The notes: a model not told the origin generated them from the letters alone. A stretch of 64,000 nucleotides of DNA from JBJHBP01 sp050485685 (GCA_050485685.1 JBJHBW010000014.1:24478-88477); one strand, 5' to 3'; positions 26,183 to 34,881 are shown, counted from the first letter of the stretch. Program-made: numbers and translations.

Positions 26183-27151
26183 TCAGACTGCGGCCGAACG
26201 GTCTGCGCTTGCGGACCCGTCACCCTGCATAGGTTCCAGCCAGTTCCACTGATCGCGCGTAGTGCCATCGAACAGGCCGAAGAACGCGTTCTGCAGCGAC
26301 TTTGTCACGGGACCGGGGCGTCCCTCGCCGACCGCTATGCGGTCTATGGAGCGTACCGGCGTGATCTCTGCTGCCGTGCCGGTCAGAAACACTTCGTCGG
26401 CGATATACAGCATTTCGCGAGGGATATTCTGCTCGACGACCGGAATGCCAAGCTCGGCCGCCAGGGTGATCACCGTATCGCGTGTCAGTCCCGAAAGGAT
26501 CGAGGCCGCCGCCGGCGGGGTGATGATCCTGCCGTTCTGCACCAGGAACAGATTCTCGCCCGCACCTTCGCTGACGTAACCGGCACTGTTCAGGGCGATG
26601 CCTTCGGCGAACCCAAGACGCCTGGCCTCCAGCGTGATCAGGATGCTGGACAGGTAGTTTCCGCCGGCCTTGGCAAGTGTCGGAACGGTATTCGGCGCGA
26701 CCCGCTGCCAGGATGAGATGCACACATCCACACCCTGCTCCAGGCCGCCTTCACCGAGGTAGGAACCCCATTCCCACGCAGCGATGGAACACCGCGCCGG
26801 CTCATCAACGTTGCCGGCCACGCCCATTTCGCCATAGCCGCGGTAGGCGAGGGGACGGATATAGGCTCCGTCCGTGAGGCCGTTGCCGAGCACGACTTCG
26901 TGGCAGGCAGCCACGAGAGTTTCCAGCGAGTACGGGATCTTCATCCTGTACACCTTGGCAGAGCTGTACATGCGCCGCATGTGATCGGTGAGACGGAATC
27001 CCACGGGTCCTTCAGCGGTCTTGTAGACGCGAATGCCCTCGAAAACGGACGAGCCATAGTGGAGTGCGTGACTCAACACATGCACCGTGGCTTCTTCCCA
27101 CGGCACAAGTCGGCCGTCATGCCAGATGTATTTGCTCGACTTCAAAGGCAT
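26183..27151 (-). CDS. ilvE: Branched-chain amino acid aminotransferase
   Basis: The 322-residue fold-type IV PLP enzyme performs the last step of leucine, isoleucine and valine synthesis. Features include SSKYIWHDGRLVPWEEA at the start, SVFEGIRVY, the PLP lysine in TLAKAGGNYLSS, the EGAGENLFLVQNG region and TGTAAEITPV. It lies 78 bases after ilvC and 51 bases before leuC, so it should share the attenuated transcript that begins upstream of ilvC. Confidence 0.95.
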   Translation of the reverse strand: MPLKSSKYIWHDGRLVPWEEATVHVLSHALHYGSSVFEGIRVYKTAEGPVGFRLTDHMRRMYSSAKVYRMKIPYSLETLVAACHEVVLGNGLTDGAYIRPLAYRGYGEMGVAGNVDEPARCSIAAWEWGSYLGEGGLEQGVDVCISSWQRVAPNTVPTLAKAGGNYLSSILITLEARRLGFAEGIALNSAGYVSEGAGENLFLVQNGRIITPPAAASILSGLTRDTVITLAAELGIPVVEQNIPREMLYIADEVFLTGTAAEITPVRSIDRIAVGEGRPGPVTKSLQNAFFGLFDGTTRDQWNWLEPMQGDGSASADRSAAV

Positions 27152-27229
27152 CAGTGTGATCTCCGGGACACGATGTCATAGCGGGGAAGCGTATCGCGCC
27201 GGGGGCACCCCGGCGCGACAGGCAGGTTC

Positions 27230-28219
27230 TCAGTCCTGCAGCCAGCTCATGCGGCCGCGCAGTTCCTTCCCTACAGTCTCGATCTGGCGATCGAGATCCT
27301 CGGACATCATGCGGTTGTAGTTCGGGAGTCCGTCCTCGTTCTCTTTCACCCACTGGCGGGCGAACGTACCATCCTGAACTTCCTTCAGCACTTCACGCAT
27401 GCGGTCCTTGACATGCTCGTCGATGACGCGCGGTCCGCGGGTCAGGTCGCCGTACTTTGCGGTCGTGCTGATGAACTCATGCATCTTCTTCAGGCCGCCT
27501 TCGTGCAGCAGATCAACGATCAGCTTCATCTCGTGCATGCATTCGAAGTAGGCAACCTCGGGCTGATAGCCGGCTTCAACCAGCGTCTCGAAACCCTTGA
27601 CGATCAGTTCGGTGGCACCGCCGCAAAGCACCGCCTGTTCGCCGAACAGGTCGGTCTCGGTTTCTTCGCCGAAGGTTGTCTGCAACACGCCACCGCGGGT
27701 GCCGCCGATCGCGTGCGCGTAAGCCAGCGCGCGCGCGTGCGCCTTGCCCGTCGCGTCCTGCGCCACTGCAATAAGGCAGGGCACTCCGCGACCTTCCTCG
27801 TACTGACGACGCACGAGGTCACCCGGGCCTTTCGGTGCTATCAGCACCACGTCCAGATCCTTGCGGGGCTTGATCTGTCCGTAATGAATGTTGAAGCCGT
27901 GCGCAAAAAGCAGCGTGGCACCCGGAGCGAGATTGGCCTCGATCTCCTGATACAGCTTGCTCTGGGCGGTATCCGGCACGAGCACCGCGACCAGACCGGC
28001 TCCCTGAACGGCTTCGGCAGGTGGCAGTACCTTGAAGCCATCTTTCTCGGCCTTCGCCGACGTCGCGCCACCGGGACGCAGCCCGATCACGACATCGAAA
28101 CCGGAGTCGCGCAGGTTCAGCGCATGCGCGCGCCCCTGACTCCCGTATCCGAGCACCGCAAGGCGCTCACCGCTCAACGCGTCGGTATCAACATCCGACT
28201 CGACAAAAAGCTGCATCAC
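27230..28219 (-). CDS. ilvC: Ketol-acid reductoisomerase (NADP), class I
   Basis: IlvC isomerises and reduces acetolactate and acetohydroxybutyrate to the dihydroxy acids that IlvD uses. At 329 residues it is the short class I form. The Rossmann fingerprint is VLGYGSQGRAHALNLRDSG. The FAHGFNIHYGQI loop and the C-terminal knotted domain with DLFGEQAVLCGG and HEMKLIVDL follow. It is the first structural gene after the leader peptide and attenuator, with a 30-base gap between the terminator T-run and the start. Confidence 0.97.
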   Translation of the reverse strand: MMQLFVESDVDTDALSGERLAVLGYGSQGRAHALNLRDSGFDVVIGLRPGGATSAKAEKDGFKVLPPAEAVQGAGLVAVLVPDTAQSKLYQEIEANLAPGATLLFAHGFNIHYGQIKPRKDLDVVLIAPKGPGDLVRRQYEEGRGVPCLIAVAQDATGKAHARALAYAHAIGGTRGGVLQTTFGEETETDLFGEQAVLCGGATELIVKGFETLVEAGYQPEVAYFECMHEMKLIVDLLHEGGLKKMHEFISTTAKYGDLTRGPRVIDEHVKDRMREVLKEVQDGTFARQWVKENEDGLPNYNRMMSEDLDRQIETVGKELRGRMSWLQD

Positions 28220-28249
28220 ACGCTTCCTCTATCCATTTCAAACCGTACT

Positions 28250-28282
28250 AAAAAAAAACCCCGCAGCCTTTCGGGTGCGGGG
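28250..28282 (-). terminator. Attenuator terminator upstream of ilvC
   Basis: On the minus strand CCCCGCA (28282-28276) pairs with TGCGGGG (28265-28259). A C-C mismatch, a two-base CC/GG inner stem and a GAAA loop complete the hairpin. Nine T residues follow (28258-28250). It lies 30 bases before ilvC, after the leader peptide, so it must be read through for the operon to be expressed. Confidence 0.92.
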
Positions 28283-28353
28283 TTCTTGCACATGAGCTTC
28301 GTCGTCAAGCCAAGCGCCCGCACCTGCCGCGATAATGCAGTACCGCAAGGTGC
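28274..28353 (-). promoter_or_regulatory. Competing hairpins of the ilv-leu attenuator
   Basis: Three segments can pair in mutually exclusive ways. Segment 1 GCACCT (28353-28348) lies in leader codons 12-14. Segment 2 contains AGGTGC (28325-28320) and GGTGCGGG (28324-28317) in codons 22-24. Segment 3 CCCGCACC (28281-28274) is the left arm of the terminator. Pairing 1-2 leaves the terminator free; pairing 2-3 (8 bases, perfect) destroys it. A ribosome stalled on codons 12-17 would cover segment 1 and favour 2-3. Confidence 0.8.
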
Positions 28354-28388
28354 AGCGCCCGGGGCAAATTGCTCATCCGATCACTCAT
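28305..28388 (-). CDS. ilv-leu operon leader peptide
   Basis: This 27-residue frame lies between a promoter-like sequence and the ilvC attenuator. Its core reads NLPRALHLAVLHYRGRCG, with four leucines and one valine between residues 8 and 17, consistent with sensing charged tRNA-Leu. ATG at 28388 or 28376 may start it. The stop at 28305-28307 is 23 bases before the terminator stem, far enough that a ribosome finishing the peptide frees the terminator arms. Only leucine and valine codons appear, no isoleucine. Regulation by leucine is inferred. Confidence 0.75.
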   Translation of the reverse strand: MSDRMSNLPRALHLAVLHYRGRCGRLA

Positions 28389-28411
28389 CTCAGTCAAAGA
28401 TGAAGCACGCC

Positions 28412-28440
28412 ATGTTCCAGAAAAGGGGCGCCGCTGTCAA
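28412..28440 (-). promoter_or_regulatory. Probable promoter of the ilvC-leuB operon
   Basis: A consensus -35 TTGACA (28440-28435) is followed 17 bases later by GAACAT (28417-28412), a weak -10. Transcription would begin a few bases later, before the leader peptide ATG at 28388. Confidence 0.5.
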
Positions 28441-29029
28441 TTATGCGGCCCCCAGGCACAGTAGGCGGAGGTTCACTGACAGCCAGTAACAGCCCCGGCC
28501 GGGAGCACATTCCGCACCACAGCAATTCTAGCCCGATTCGGGGCCGAAAACATGCCTGCGGGAGACCCGGTGCGCCATCGGCCGGACAGCGCCCGGGTCC
28601 AGCGTATGAATTGGCTGGTATTCGTAACAATATCGTGGATGCCTAGCACCATCGCAATGTTTTGCGCTATCCTGCGACGCGGGCGTTCAAGGCGTCCGGG
28701 TTTCGTCCGCAGGCTGGCACTGGTGTACAAACCCGGTTTCCCTGCGTTCCTGGAAGATAACAAAACCATACGGTTGACCTAAGGAAGAGGGATCTCGGGG
28801 GCAATCTCGTAGCTGGACTGACGCGAAAACGGTGCGCTTCCTGGCGTGTCCTGCGGCGTCTTTTTCATGCCAGCAACGTTGCGTCAGCGAATCTGCTGGT
28901 GTCACGAGTCGGGACGCGTCCGGGACGAGAGACTGAAATAACGATTGCGACTACGGCAATAATGCAGATTCGAGAATCCGGAAAGAACACAACGGGCTAC
29001 ATGCAGACGGGGGTTGCAGCCGAGGTGAT
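28441..29029. other. Intergenic region upstream of the TonB cluster and ilvC operon
   Basis: This 589-base divergent gap must contain the promoter of the DUF3450-TonB operon. Short frames on both strands have no credible product. A small palindrome GATTC-GA-GAATC is seen at about 28968-28979, about 50 bases before the first gene. I find no convincing Fur box, -35/-10 pair or RNA gene. Confidence 0.3.
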
Positions 29030-29818
29030 ATGCGCATGAAAGTGAAGCGGTACCAGCCTTCGGTGCTAGTGGTCGCCCTGGTGGGCCTGTTCGCATGCGG
29101 CGCATCCTGGGGCCAGGCTCTGGATGCCATCATCGAGGCGGAACAGCGACGCGTGCAGGCGGCCAGGCAGGCGCAGGACCGCATCGACCAGATCGTGGAC
29201 ACCACAAGGCGCCAGTTCGACGAGCGACAGGTGGTCTTGCGCGAGATCGACACCCTGGTCGCATGGAACTCGCTGATGTCGCGACAGGTGGCTGCTCAGG
29301 AGCAGCAACTGCGCGAACTTCGCACATCGATCAGCCAGGTCACGGTCATCGAGCGACAGATCCTTCCCCTGATGCTGCGCATGATCGACAGCCTGGAACA
29401 ATTCATAGAACTCGACATGCCGTTCTTCATAGAACGGCGGCGCGCCCGGGTAAGAGATCTGCGCCAGCTGCTGACCAGGGCCGATGTCACCGCGGCGGAC
29501 CAGTTCCGGCTGGTGATGGAAGCCTGGCAGATCGAGAATGACTATGGCCGGTACATGGACGCATACACCGGCGAAATCACACTGAATGGCACAACACGCG
29601 AGGTCGATTTTCTGAAAGTCGGTCGCGTCGCGCTGTTGTATCTGACCCCGGACGGGCGCGAGGCAGGCGCCTGGGATCCGGTTGCACGTGACTGGGTGAC
29701 CATCAGCCGCGACTATCACGATCAGATCCGACAGGGGTTTGAGGCGTACGGCGGTGATGTTTCCAAAGCCATATTCATGATTCCAATTACGCCACCCGAG
29801 GAGGGAGCCCAACAATGA
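29030..29818 (+). CDS. DUF3450 periplasmic protein of the TonB2-type cluster
   Basis: The 262-residue protein has a signal peptide (cleavage about 29, after SWGQA) and a long helical, charged region (about 30-130: EAEQRRVQAARQAQ and onward) likely to form a coiled coil, then a mixed C-terminal domain. It belongs to the DUF3450 family found at the head of TtpC-ExbB-ExbD-TonB clusters in Vibrio and many marine gammaproteobacteria. It is presumed to act in the periplasm with TtpC during TonB energisation; the exact role is unknown. It overlaps the next gene by 4 bases (ATGA). Confidence 0.88.
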   Translation: MRMKVKRYQPSVLVVALVGLFACGASWGQALDAIIEAEQRRVQAARQAQDRIDQIVDTTRRQFDERQVVLREIDTLVAWNSLMSRQVAAQEQQLRELRTSISQVTVIERQILPLMLRMIDSLEQFIELDMPFFIERRRARVRDLRQLLTRADVTAADQFRLVMEAWQIENDYGRYMDAYTGEITLNGTTREVDFLKVGRVALLYLTPDGREAGAWDPVARDWVTISRDYHDQIRQGFEAYGGDVSKAIFMIPITPPEEGAQQ

Positions 29819-31215
29819 AAGCCTATCGACGCCTCGCGGCGGCGACGCTGATGGCGGCTTTTGTCGCCGTTCCGGTGCATGCACAGGACGGAGGCAGTGC
29901 GACGCTTGACGAACTGCTCAGACAGGTCGAACAGGGTCGCGCAAGGGATGACCAGGCCCACCAACAGCGCCTGCAGCAGTTTCAGCAGCAGCAGGCGGAA
30001 CAGACTCGGCTTCTCGAGGAAGCCCGCACGAGACGCACAAACGAGGAGCGCCGCAGCGACGACCTCGAGACACGTTTCGAACAGAACGAACTGCTGATCC
30101 GCGAAGTGCAGAACCAGCTCGATGAGCGACTGGGCGCGCTGCGCGAGCTGTTCGGCGTACTGCAGCAGGTATCGGGCGACGCCCGCAGCCAGTTCCAGAA
30201 CTCGATCACCAACGTCGAGTTCCCGGAGCGTGCGGAGTTCCTGGCAACGCTGGCGCAGCGCATGGGATCAACTTCCAGGCTCGCTTCCATTGAGGAGATC
30301 GAGCGACTGTGGTTCGAACTGCAGCGCGAAGCCACCGAACTCGGCAAGGTCAAGCGCCTTCCGAATTTCCGCGTGATTACCGCGGACGGTCGCGAGCAGT
30401 TTGAGGACGTCGTTCGCGTTGGCGCCTTCAACCTCGTGGCGGATGGCCGCTACCTGCGCCACAACCCGGAGACCAACTCCGTGTCGGAACTTCAGCGCCA
30501 GCCTTCACAGCGGCGCTTTGTCACCAGCACATCCGATCTGGTGCGCGGCACTACCGACAGCGACGGTTTCGTACGCTTCGGTGTCGACATCACGCGCGGT
30601 CAGCTGCTTTCGCTGCTGATCGAGACGCCGAACCTGCGTGAAAGAATCGAGCAGGGCCAGGCCGTCGGCTATGTGATTATCGCCCTCGGTATTCTCGGTC
30701 TGCTGCTCTCTCTTGAGCGCCTGATCACGCTGGGTATTGCGGGGCGCAAGGTGTCCGCGCAGCTGAAGAGCAAGGAGCCTCGCGCCAACAACGCGCTGGG
30801 TCGTGTGCTGCTGGTCCATCAGCAGAACAGGAATGCCGATACCGAAACGCTGGAGCTGAAGCTCGGCGAGGCCATCCTCAAGGAAATGCCGCGTCTGCAG
30901 CGGGGCATACTGTTCATCAAGATCATCTCCGTTGTAGCGCCGCTGCTGGGTCTGCTCGGTACGGTCATCGGCATGATCATCACCTTCCAGGCGATCACGC
31001 TGTACGGAACGGGCGATCCCCGCATCATGGCCGGTGGTATCTCCACCGCACTGATTACCACCGTGCTGGGTCTGGTCGTGGCTATTCCGATGGTGCTTCT
31101 GCACACGTTCGTGAACGGCCGCAGCCGCCGCATCATTCAGGTTCTGCAGGAGCAGAGCGCGGGCATCGTCGCCGAGCAGGCGGAGAAGTCCGGCGCGGCA
31201 CCGGCTTCCGCCTGA
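29815..31215 (+). CDS. TtpC-like MotA/TolQ/ExbB proton channel protein with long periplasmic domain
   Basis: The 466-residue protein has a signal peptide (about 1-24), a glutamine-rich coiled coil (about 35-110: QQRLQQFQQQQAEQ and onward), and a C-terminal MotA/TolQ/ExbB domain with three membrane segments (about 282-300, 370-395 and 415-440). Conserved KIISVVAPLLGLLGTVIGMI is the channel signature. This architecture is that of TtpC of the Vibrio TonB2 system, which couples the ExbB-ExbD motor to TonB. It sits between DUF3450 and a smaller ExbB. Confidence 0.9.
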   Translation: MKAYRRLAAATLMAAFVAVPVHAQDGGSATLDELLRQVEQGRARDDQAHQQRLQQFQQQQAEQTRLLEEARTRRTNEERRSDDLETRFEQNELLIREVQNQLDERLGALRELFGVLQQVSGDARSQFQNSITNVEFPERAEFLATLAQRMGSTSRLASIEEIERLWFELQREATELGKVKRLPNFRVITADGREQFEDVVRVGAFNLVADGRYLRHNPETNSVSELQRQPSQRRFVTSTSDLVRGTTDSDGFVRFGVDITRGQLLSLLIETPNLRERIEQGQAVGYVIIALGILGLLLSLERLITLGIAGRKVSAQLKSKEPRANNALGRVLLVHQQNRNADTETLELKLGEAILKEMPRLQRGILFIKIISVVAPLLGLLGTVIGMIITFQAITLYGTGDPRIMAGGISTALITTVLGLVVAIPMVLLHTFVNGRSRRIIQVLQEQSAGIVAEQAEKSGAAPASA

Positions 31216-31311
31216 AGCCGGCACCGGACAGCTAATGATGTTGAATAGAGCCAATGTCACCGTGGCCCGGCGGATAACCGCCGGGCTGCGTGTGCATCAG
31301 GGGTGCGCATC

Positions 31312-31839
31312 ATGCAGGTGATGATCGACGCGTTCGAAGCGATCCGCGACTTCCTCGAGCTTGGCGGACCGGTGTTGCGTCTGATTGCAGTCACGATCCT
31401 GATCATGTGGATCCTGATTCTGGAACGGCTTATCTTTTTCCGTACCGGACTGCAGCATCTGATCAAGGAAGCGTTTGCCGAGTGGGAATCGCGGCCGGAA
31501 AGGCAGTCATGGCAGGCACACCAGATCCGCAAGGCGCTGATATCGCGTGTGCGAATGTCCGCCAACCAGGGCCTGCCGATGATTCAGACACTGGTGGCAC
31601 TTTGCCCGCTGCTGGGACTGATGGGCACCGTGACGGGCATGATCAACGTGTTCGAGGTGATGGCGGTGACAGGCAGCAGTAACGCCAGATCCATGGCGGC
31701 CGGTGTCTCCATGGCGACGATTCCGACCATGGCCGGCATGGTCGGCGCGTTGTCGGGGCTGTTTCTGGTGACAATCCTTAACCGTACATCCAAGCGTCGG
31801 GTCGGGTTTCTTGCCGATGAACTGACCAGGGACCACTGA
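31312..31839 (+). CDS. exbB: ExbB/TolQ-family proton channel protein
   Basis: The 175-residue protein is a short ExbB with three membrane helices (about 19-38, about 95-120, about 135-158). It forms the pentameric channel around ExbD and uses proton motive force to drive TonB. Conserved ALCPLLGLMGTVTGMI and the MATIPTMAGMVGAL segment are typical. ATG at 31312 has AGGGG eight bases upstream, better than the GTG at 31303. It is the second MotA/TolQ/ExbB protein of the cluster. Confidence 0.93.
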   Translation: MQVMIDAFEAIRDFLELGGPVLRLIAVTILIMWILILERLIFFRTGLQHLIKEAFAEWESRPERQSWQAHQIRKALISRVRMSANQGLPMIQTLVALCPLLGLMGTVTGMINVFEVMAVTGSSNARSMAAGVSMATIPTMAGMVGALSGLFLVTILNRTSKRRVGFLADELTRDH

Positions 31840-31861
31840 GGAAGCGTAAAGGAGCTACGCG

Positions 31862-32272
31862 ATGCGTAAACGAATCAGTGACATTGCCCTGGAAGCGGAT
31901 GAGAACGAGATCAACCTCACGCCCATGCTGGACGTGGTGTTCATCATGCTGATCTTCTTCATCGTCACGGCCACATTCATTCGTGAAGTCGGCCTTGATG
32001 TGAATCGTCCGGATCAGGATCAGCCGCAGGTCATTCAGGAACGGGGTGCCATCCTGGTCATCATCGATGAGAATGACTCGATCTGGATCGAGAACCGGGT
32101 CGTAGATCCGCGCGCCGTGCGTGCCAACATCGAGCGCATGCACGCCGAAGATCCGGAACGGCCGGTTGTCATCCAGGCCCACCCGAACTCGCGTACCAAC
32201 ACGCTGGTCGAGGTCATGGACTCTTCCAGGCAGGCCAACGTCTATAACATATCCATAGCGGAAGGCATCTGA
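31862..32272 (+). CDS. exbD: ExbD biopolymer transport protein, copy 1
   Basis: The 136-residue ExbD has one N-terminal membrane helix beginning near LTPMLDVVFIMLIFFIVTA (about 20-39), with the proton-carrying aspartate in PMLDVVF, and a periplasmic domain (about 60-136). It pairs with ExbB in the motor for TonB. AAGGAG lies before the ATG. A second, clearly related copy follows 35 bases downstream; the two share the membrane segment almost exactly but diverge in the periplasmic part. Confidence 0.93.
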   Translation: MRKRISDIALEADENEINLTPMLDVVFIMLIFFIVTATFIREVGLDVNRPDQDQPQVIQERGAILVIIDENDSIWIENRVVDPRAVRANIERMHAEDPERPVVIQAHPNSRTNTLVEVMDSSRQANVYNISIAEGI

Positions 32273-32307
32273 CCGATACTGGATAAGCAACGCCGGGAAT
32301 TACGAAT

Positions 32308-32715
32308 ATGCGCGACGCAGTCAACGAACAGCTCGACGAAGAAGAAGAAACAGAGATCAACCTCACGCCCATGCTGGACGTGGTGTTCATCATGCTCATC
32401 TTCTTCATCGTCACGGCGGTGTTCGTCCGTGAACCGGGTGTGGAAATAGAACGACCCGATGCCGTCACCGCTGTCACACCGGACCGGGGCAGTATTTTCG
32501 TTGCCATCACGGCGAACGACGAGATCTGGATAGACCGACGCCAGGTGGACATCACCGAAGTCCGGCCCCAGATCGAGCGTCTGTACTCCGAGTATCCAGA
32601 GGGTGGTGTCGTGATTCAGGCCGACAGCGGGGCCCGGAACCGGCTTCTGATTGCGGTCATGGACTCGGTGAAGGCCGCCGGAATCACGGAAATTACGATT
32701 GCCACGCTGCGCTGA
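32308..32715 (+). CDS. exbD: ExbD biopolymer transport protein, copy 2
   Basis: This 135-residue ExbD repeats the membrane helix of copy 1 (NLTPMLDVVFIMLIFFIVTA) and keeps the key aspartate. Its N-terminus is more acidic (QLDEEEETEIN), and its periplasmic domain differs: FVREPGVEIERPDAVT against FIREVGLDVNRPDQDQ. Two ExbD forms could form a heterodimer inside one ExbB pentamer. The nearest gene downstream, after 160 bases, is tonB. Confidence 0.93.
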   Translation: MRDAVNEQLDEEEETEINLTPMLDVVFIMLIFFIVTAVFVREPGVEIERPDAVTAVTPDRGSIFVAITANDEIWIDRRQVDITEVRPQIERLYSEYPEGGVVIQADSGARNRLLIAVMDSVKAAGITEITIATLR

Positions 32716-32833
32716 TGGCGCATCCCGGGCACGCCACCAGGGCGAACCCGGGCGACGGGGCGGTGTGTTAGAATCGGAGCATATCCACCATACCTTGAAT
32801 TACGAGGCAATAAGGCGGATGATGCTTCCAGGG

Positions 32834-32853
32834 GTGCCCGCAGGTACGGGCAC
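32834..32853 (+). repeat. Hairpin in the leader of tonB
   Basis: GTGCCCG and CGGGCAC pair around the 6-base loop CAGGTA, 22 bases before the tonB ATG. The exbD2-tonB gap (160 bases) is the longest inside the cluster. It also contains TAGAAT at 32769-32774, which could be a -10, though no good -35 precedes it. The hairpin may tune tonB mRNA level or translation. Confidence 0.4.
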
Positions 32854-32875
32854 TGAGCTGAGGGGGTGAGGAAAC

Positions 32876-33478
32876 ATGATTGTCCGATACGCGATATCGA
32901 TAGCTATTGGAGCCGCGATTACCCTGGGACTGCTGTTCATCATGCAGTTCCTGATCGCCGTCAGTGGCAGCGCGCTGAGTGATTCCGGTGCTTTCCGCAT
33001 CGTCGACTTCGTGCGTGTTGAGCGCGAAGAGATCGTCGACACCCGCCGCGAACAGCCGGATCGTCCGCCGGAACCGGAGCGTCCGCCGGAAATGCCCAAC
33101 CCGGATTCTTCCGATGATTTCAGCTCCTCATTGGCCGTCTCAATCGGCGGGCCCAACATAGGCACCGACCTGAACCTTGGTGGCCTGAATTTCGGCGTCA
33201 GTGACGGCGAGTACCTGCCTATTGTTCGAGTTACGCCACAGTATCCTGCCCGCGCCGCGCAGATGGGACTCGAAGGCTGGGTGCTGGTCGAGTTCATCGT
33301 CACCACGCAGGGTACGGTACGCGACGTGGAGGTGGTGGAATCCAGCAACCGCATGTTTGAGCGGCCGGCCATGGACGCTGCGTACCGGTTCCGCTTTCGT
33401 CCCCGTGTCATCGACGGTGAGCCCATCGAGGTGCTCGGCGTCCGTAATCTGTTCACGTTCCAGCTGGATGGGAACTAG
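32876..33478 (+). CDS. tonB: TonB energy transducer (TonB2-like, short)
   Basis: The 200-residue TonB has one N-terminal membrane segment (about 5-28), a short proline-rich span (REQPDRPPEPERPPEMP, about 56-72) and a C-terminal TonB domain (about 112-200) with YPARAAQMGLEGWVLVEFIV. The proline span is much shorter than in E. coli TonB, as in the Vibrio TonB2 group. It would transmit energy to outer membrane receptors such as the one at 13383. It is followed 3 bases later by the TPR protein. Confidence 0.93.
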   Translation: MIVRYAISIAIGAAITLGLLFIMQFLIAVSGSALSDSGAFRIVDFVRVEREEIVDTRREQPDRPPEPERPPEMPNPDSSDDFSSSLAVSIGGPNIGTDLNLGGLNFGVSDGEYLPIVRVTPQYPARAAQMGLEGWVLVEFIVTTQGTVRDVEVVESSNRMFERPAMDAAYRFRFRPRVIDGEPIEVLGVRNLFTFQLDGN

Positions 33479-33481
33479 ATC

Positions 33482-34783
33482 ATGATCAACCGAATTGCTT
33501 CACTTCTCCCGGGCGCAGTCGCAGCTGCGGTTGCCTGCATGCTTTTTGTACCAATGGATGCTTTCGGACAGCGCGCCGGGCAGCGGCCTGAGGGCGAGAC
33601 CCGCCAGGTTTCCGCGATGAGACCTGCCGTCTCGACACCGTTGCTGGAAGCGCAGGAGTACGCCGAGGACGGAGACCTTCGCAATGCGCGACGCCTGCTG
33701 GACCGCATCCGTGCCATGGACGACCTCAACGATTTCGAAGCCGCTCAGATGTGGAACTTCTTTGCATTCATCTACGTGAATGAAGAGAATTTCCCTGCGG
33801 CCATCGACGCCTATGAACGCGTACTGAATTACGCCGATATTCCGGAGGGTCTGGAAGTCCAGACCATGAACACACTGGCCCGCCTTTACTTCCAGGAAGA
33901 ACGTTACGACGAATCGCTCGCCATGCTGGATCGCTGGCTGGCGAGAACCGAGAACCCGCAGGCCGACTCCTTCATCCTGAAGGCCATGATCTATTATCAG
34001 CTGCGTCGCTTTCGGGATGGTATCCCCGAAGTTTACCGAGCCCTGGAGGTTGCCGAGGGTCGTGGCCAGGGTCCGCAGGAAAGCTGGTATCAGCTGCTGC
34101 AGGTGTTTTACTACGAGCTTGAAGACTTTCCCAACCTGATCAGCACCCTGCGTACCATGGTTCAGCTGTGGCCGAAACGTGAGCACCTGATCACCCTGGC
34201 CGGCATCTACGGTCAGGAAGGTCAGGAGGACATGCAGCTTGCACTGTTCGAAGCCGCCTATGAGGCCGGATGGCTCACACGCGGAACCGAAATCGTAAAC
34301 CTCACCAACATGCTCATGCAGGCTAACGTTCCGTTCAAGGCGGCCCGTGTGCTTCAGCGGGGGCTGGATGACGGCGTGGTCGAGTCCACACAGTCGAACT
34401 GGCGACTGTTGTCCCAGGCCTGGCAGATGGCACAGGATCACGAGGCGGCACTGCCGGCATTGCGCCGCGCCGCGGAACTGTCCAGCGACGGAAACCTGGA
34501 CATTGAACTGGCGCGTTCGTACCAGAACCTCGCTGAGTGGGAAAACTGCGTGGCCGCAACCCGCGAGGGTCTGCGTAAAGGCGACCTGCGCCGCACAGAT
34601 CAGGCGAACATCATGCTGGGTGTCTGTCTGGCTGAGCAGAAGCGCTGGGGCGATGCGGAAACGGCATTGCAGGCCGCAGCGCGGGACGATCGCAGCCGCA
34701 CCGCTGCCAACCAGTGGCTGCAGTTCATTCGCGGCGAGCGAGAGCGTGAGCGCCAGATTGCGGAAGCACTCGCCCGACTGTAA
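33482..34783 (+). CDS. TPR-repeat periplasmic protein of the TonB cluster
   Basis: The 433-residue protein begins with a signal peptide (about 1-28, ending MDAFG) and is otherwise made of tetratricopeptide-like helices. Examples are AIDAYERVLNYADIP, LARLYFQEERYDESLAML and AARVLQRGLDDGVV. A TPR protein occupies this position after tonB2 in Vibrio clusters. It may scaffold receptor or TonB contacts; its function is unproven. It ends just before an intrinsic terminator that closes the operon. Confidence 0.88.
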   Translation: MINRIASLLPGAVAAAVACMLFVPMDAFGQRAGQRPEGETRQVSAMRPAVSTPLLEAQEYAEDGDLRNARRLLDRIRAMDDLNDFEAAQMWNFFAFIYVNEENFPAAIDAYERVLNYADIPEGLEVQTMNTLARLYFQEERYDESLAMLDRWLARTENPQADSFILKAMIYYQLRRFRDGIPEVYRALEVAEGRGQGPQESWYQLLQVFYYELEDFPNLISTLRTMVQLWPKREHLITLAGIYGQEGQEDMQLALFEAAYEAGWLTRGTEIVNLTNMLMQANVPFKAARVLQRGLDDGVVESTQSNWRLLSQAWQMAQDHEAALPALRRAAELSSDGNLDIELARSYQNLAEWENCVAATREGLRKGDLRRTDQANIMLGVCLAEQKRWGDAETALQAAARDDRSRTAANQWLQFIRGERERERQIAEALARL

Positions 34784-34848
34784 AGTCTGAGCAGCACCGG
34801 ACTGAATCCGGGAACAGCGAAGAAACGGACCCACATAGGTACAAGACG

Positions 34849-34881
34849 AAGCACGTCTCCTTCGCGGAGGCGTGCTTTTTT
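34849..34881 (+). terminator. Intrinsic terminator of the TonB cluster
   Basis: AAGCACG-T-CTCC pairs with GGAG-G-CGTGCTT around the loop TTCGC. A run of T residues ends at 34881. It lies 66 bases after the TPR gene and 63 bases before the peroxiredoxin gene, marking the operon end. Confidence 0.92.
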
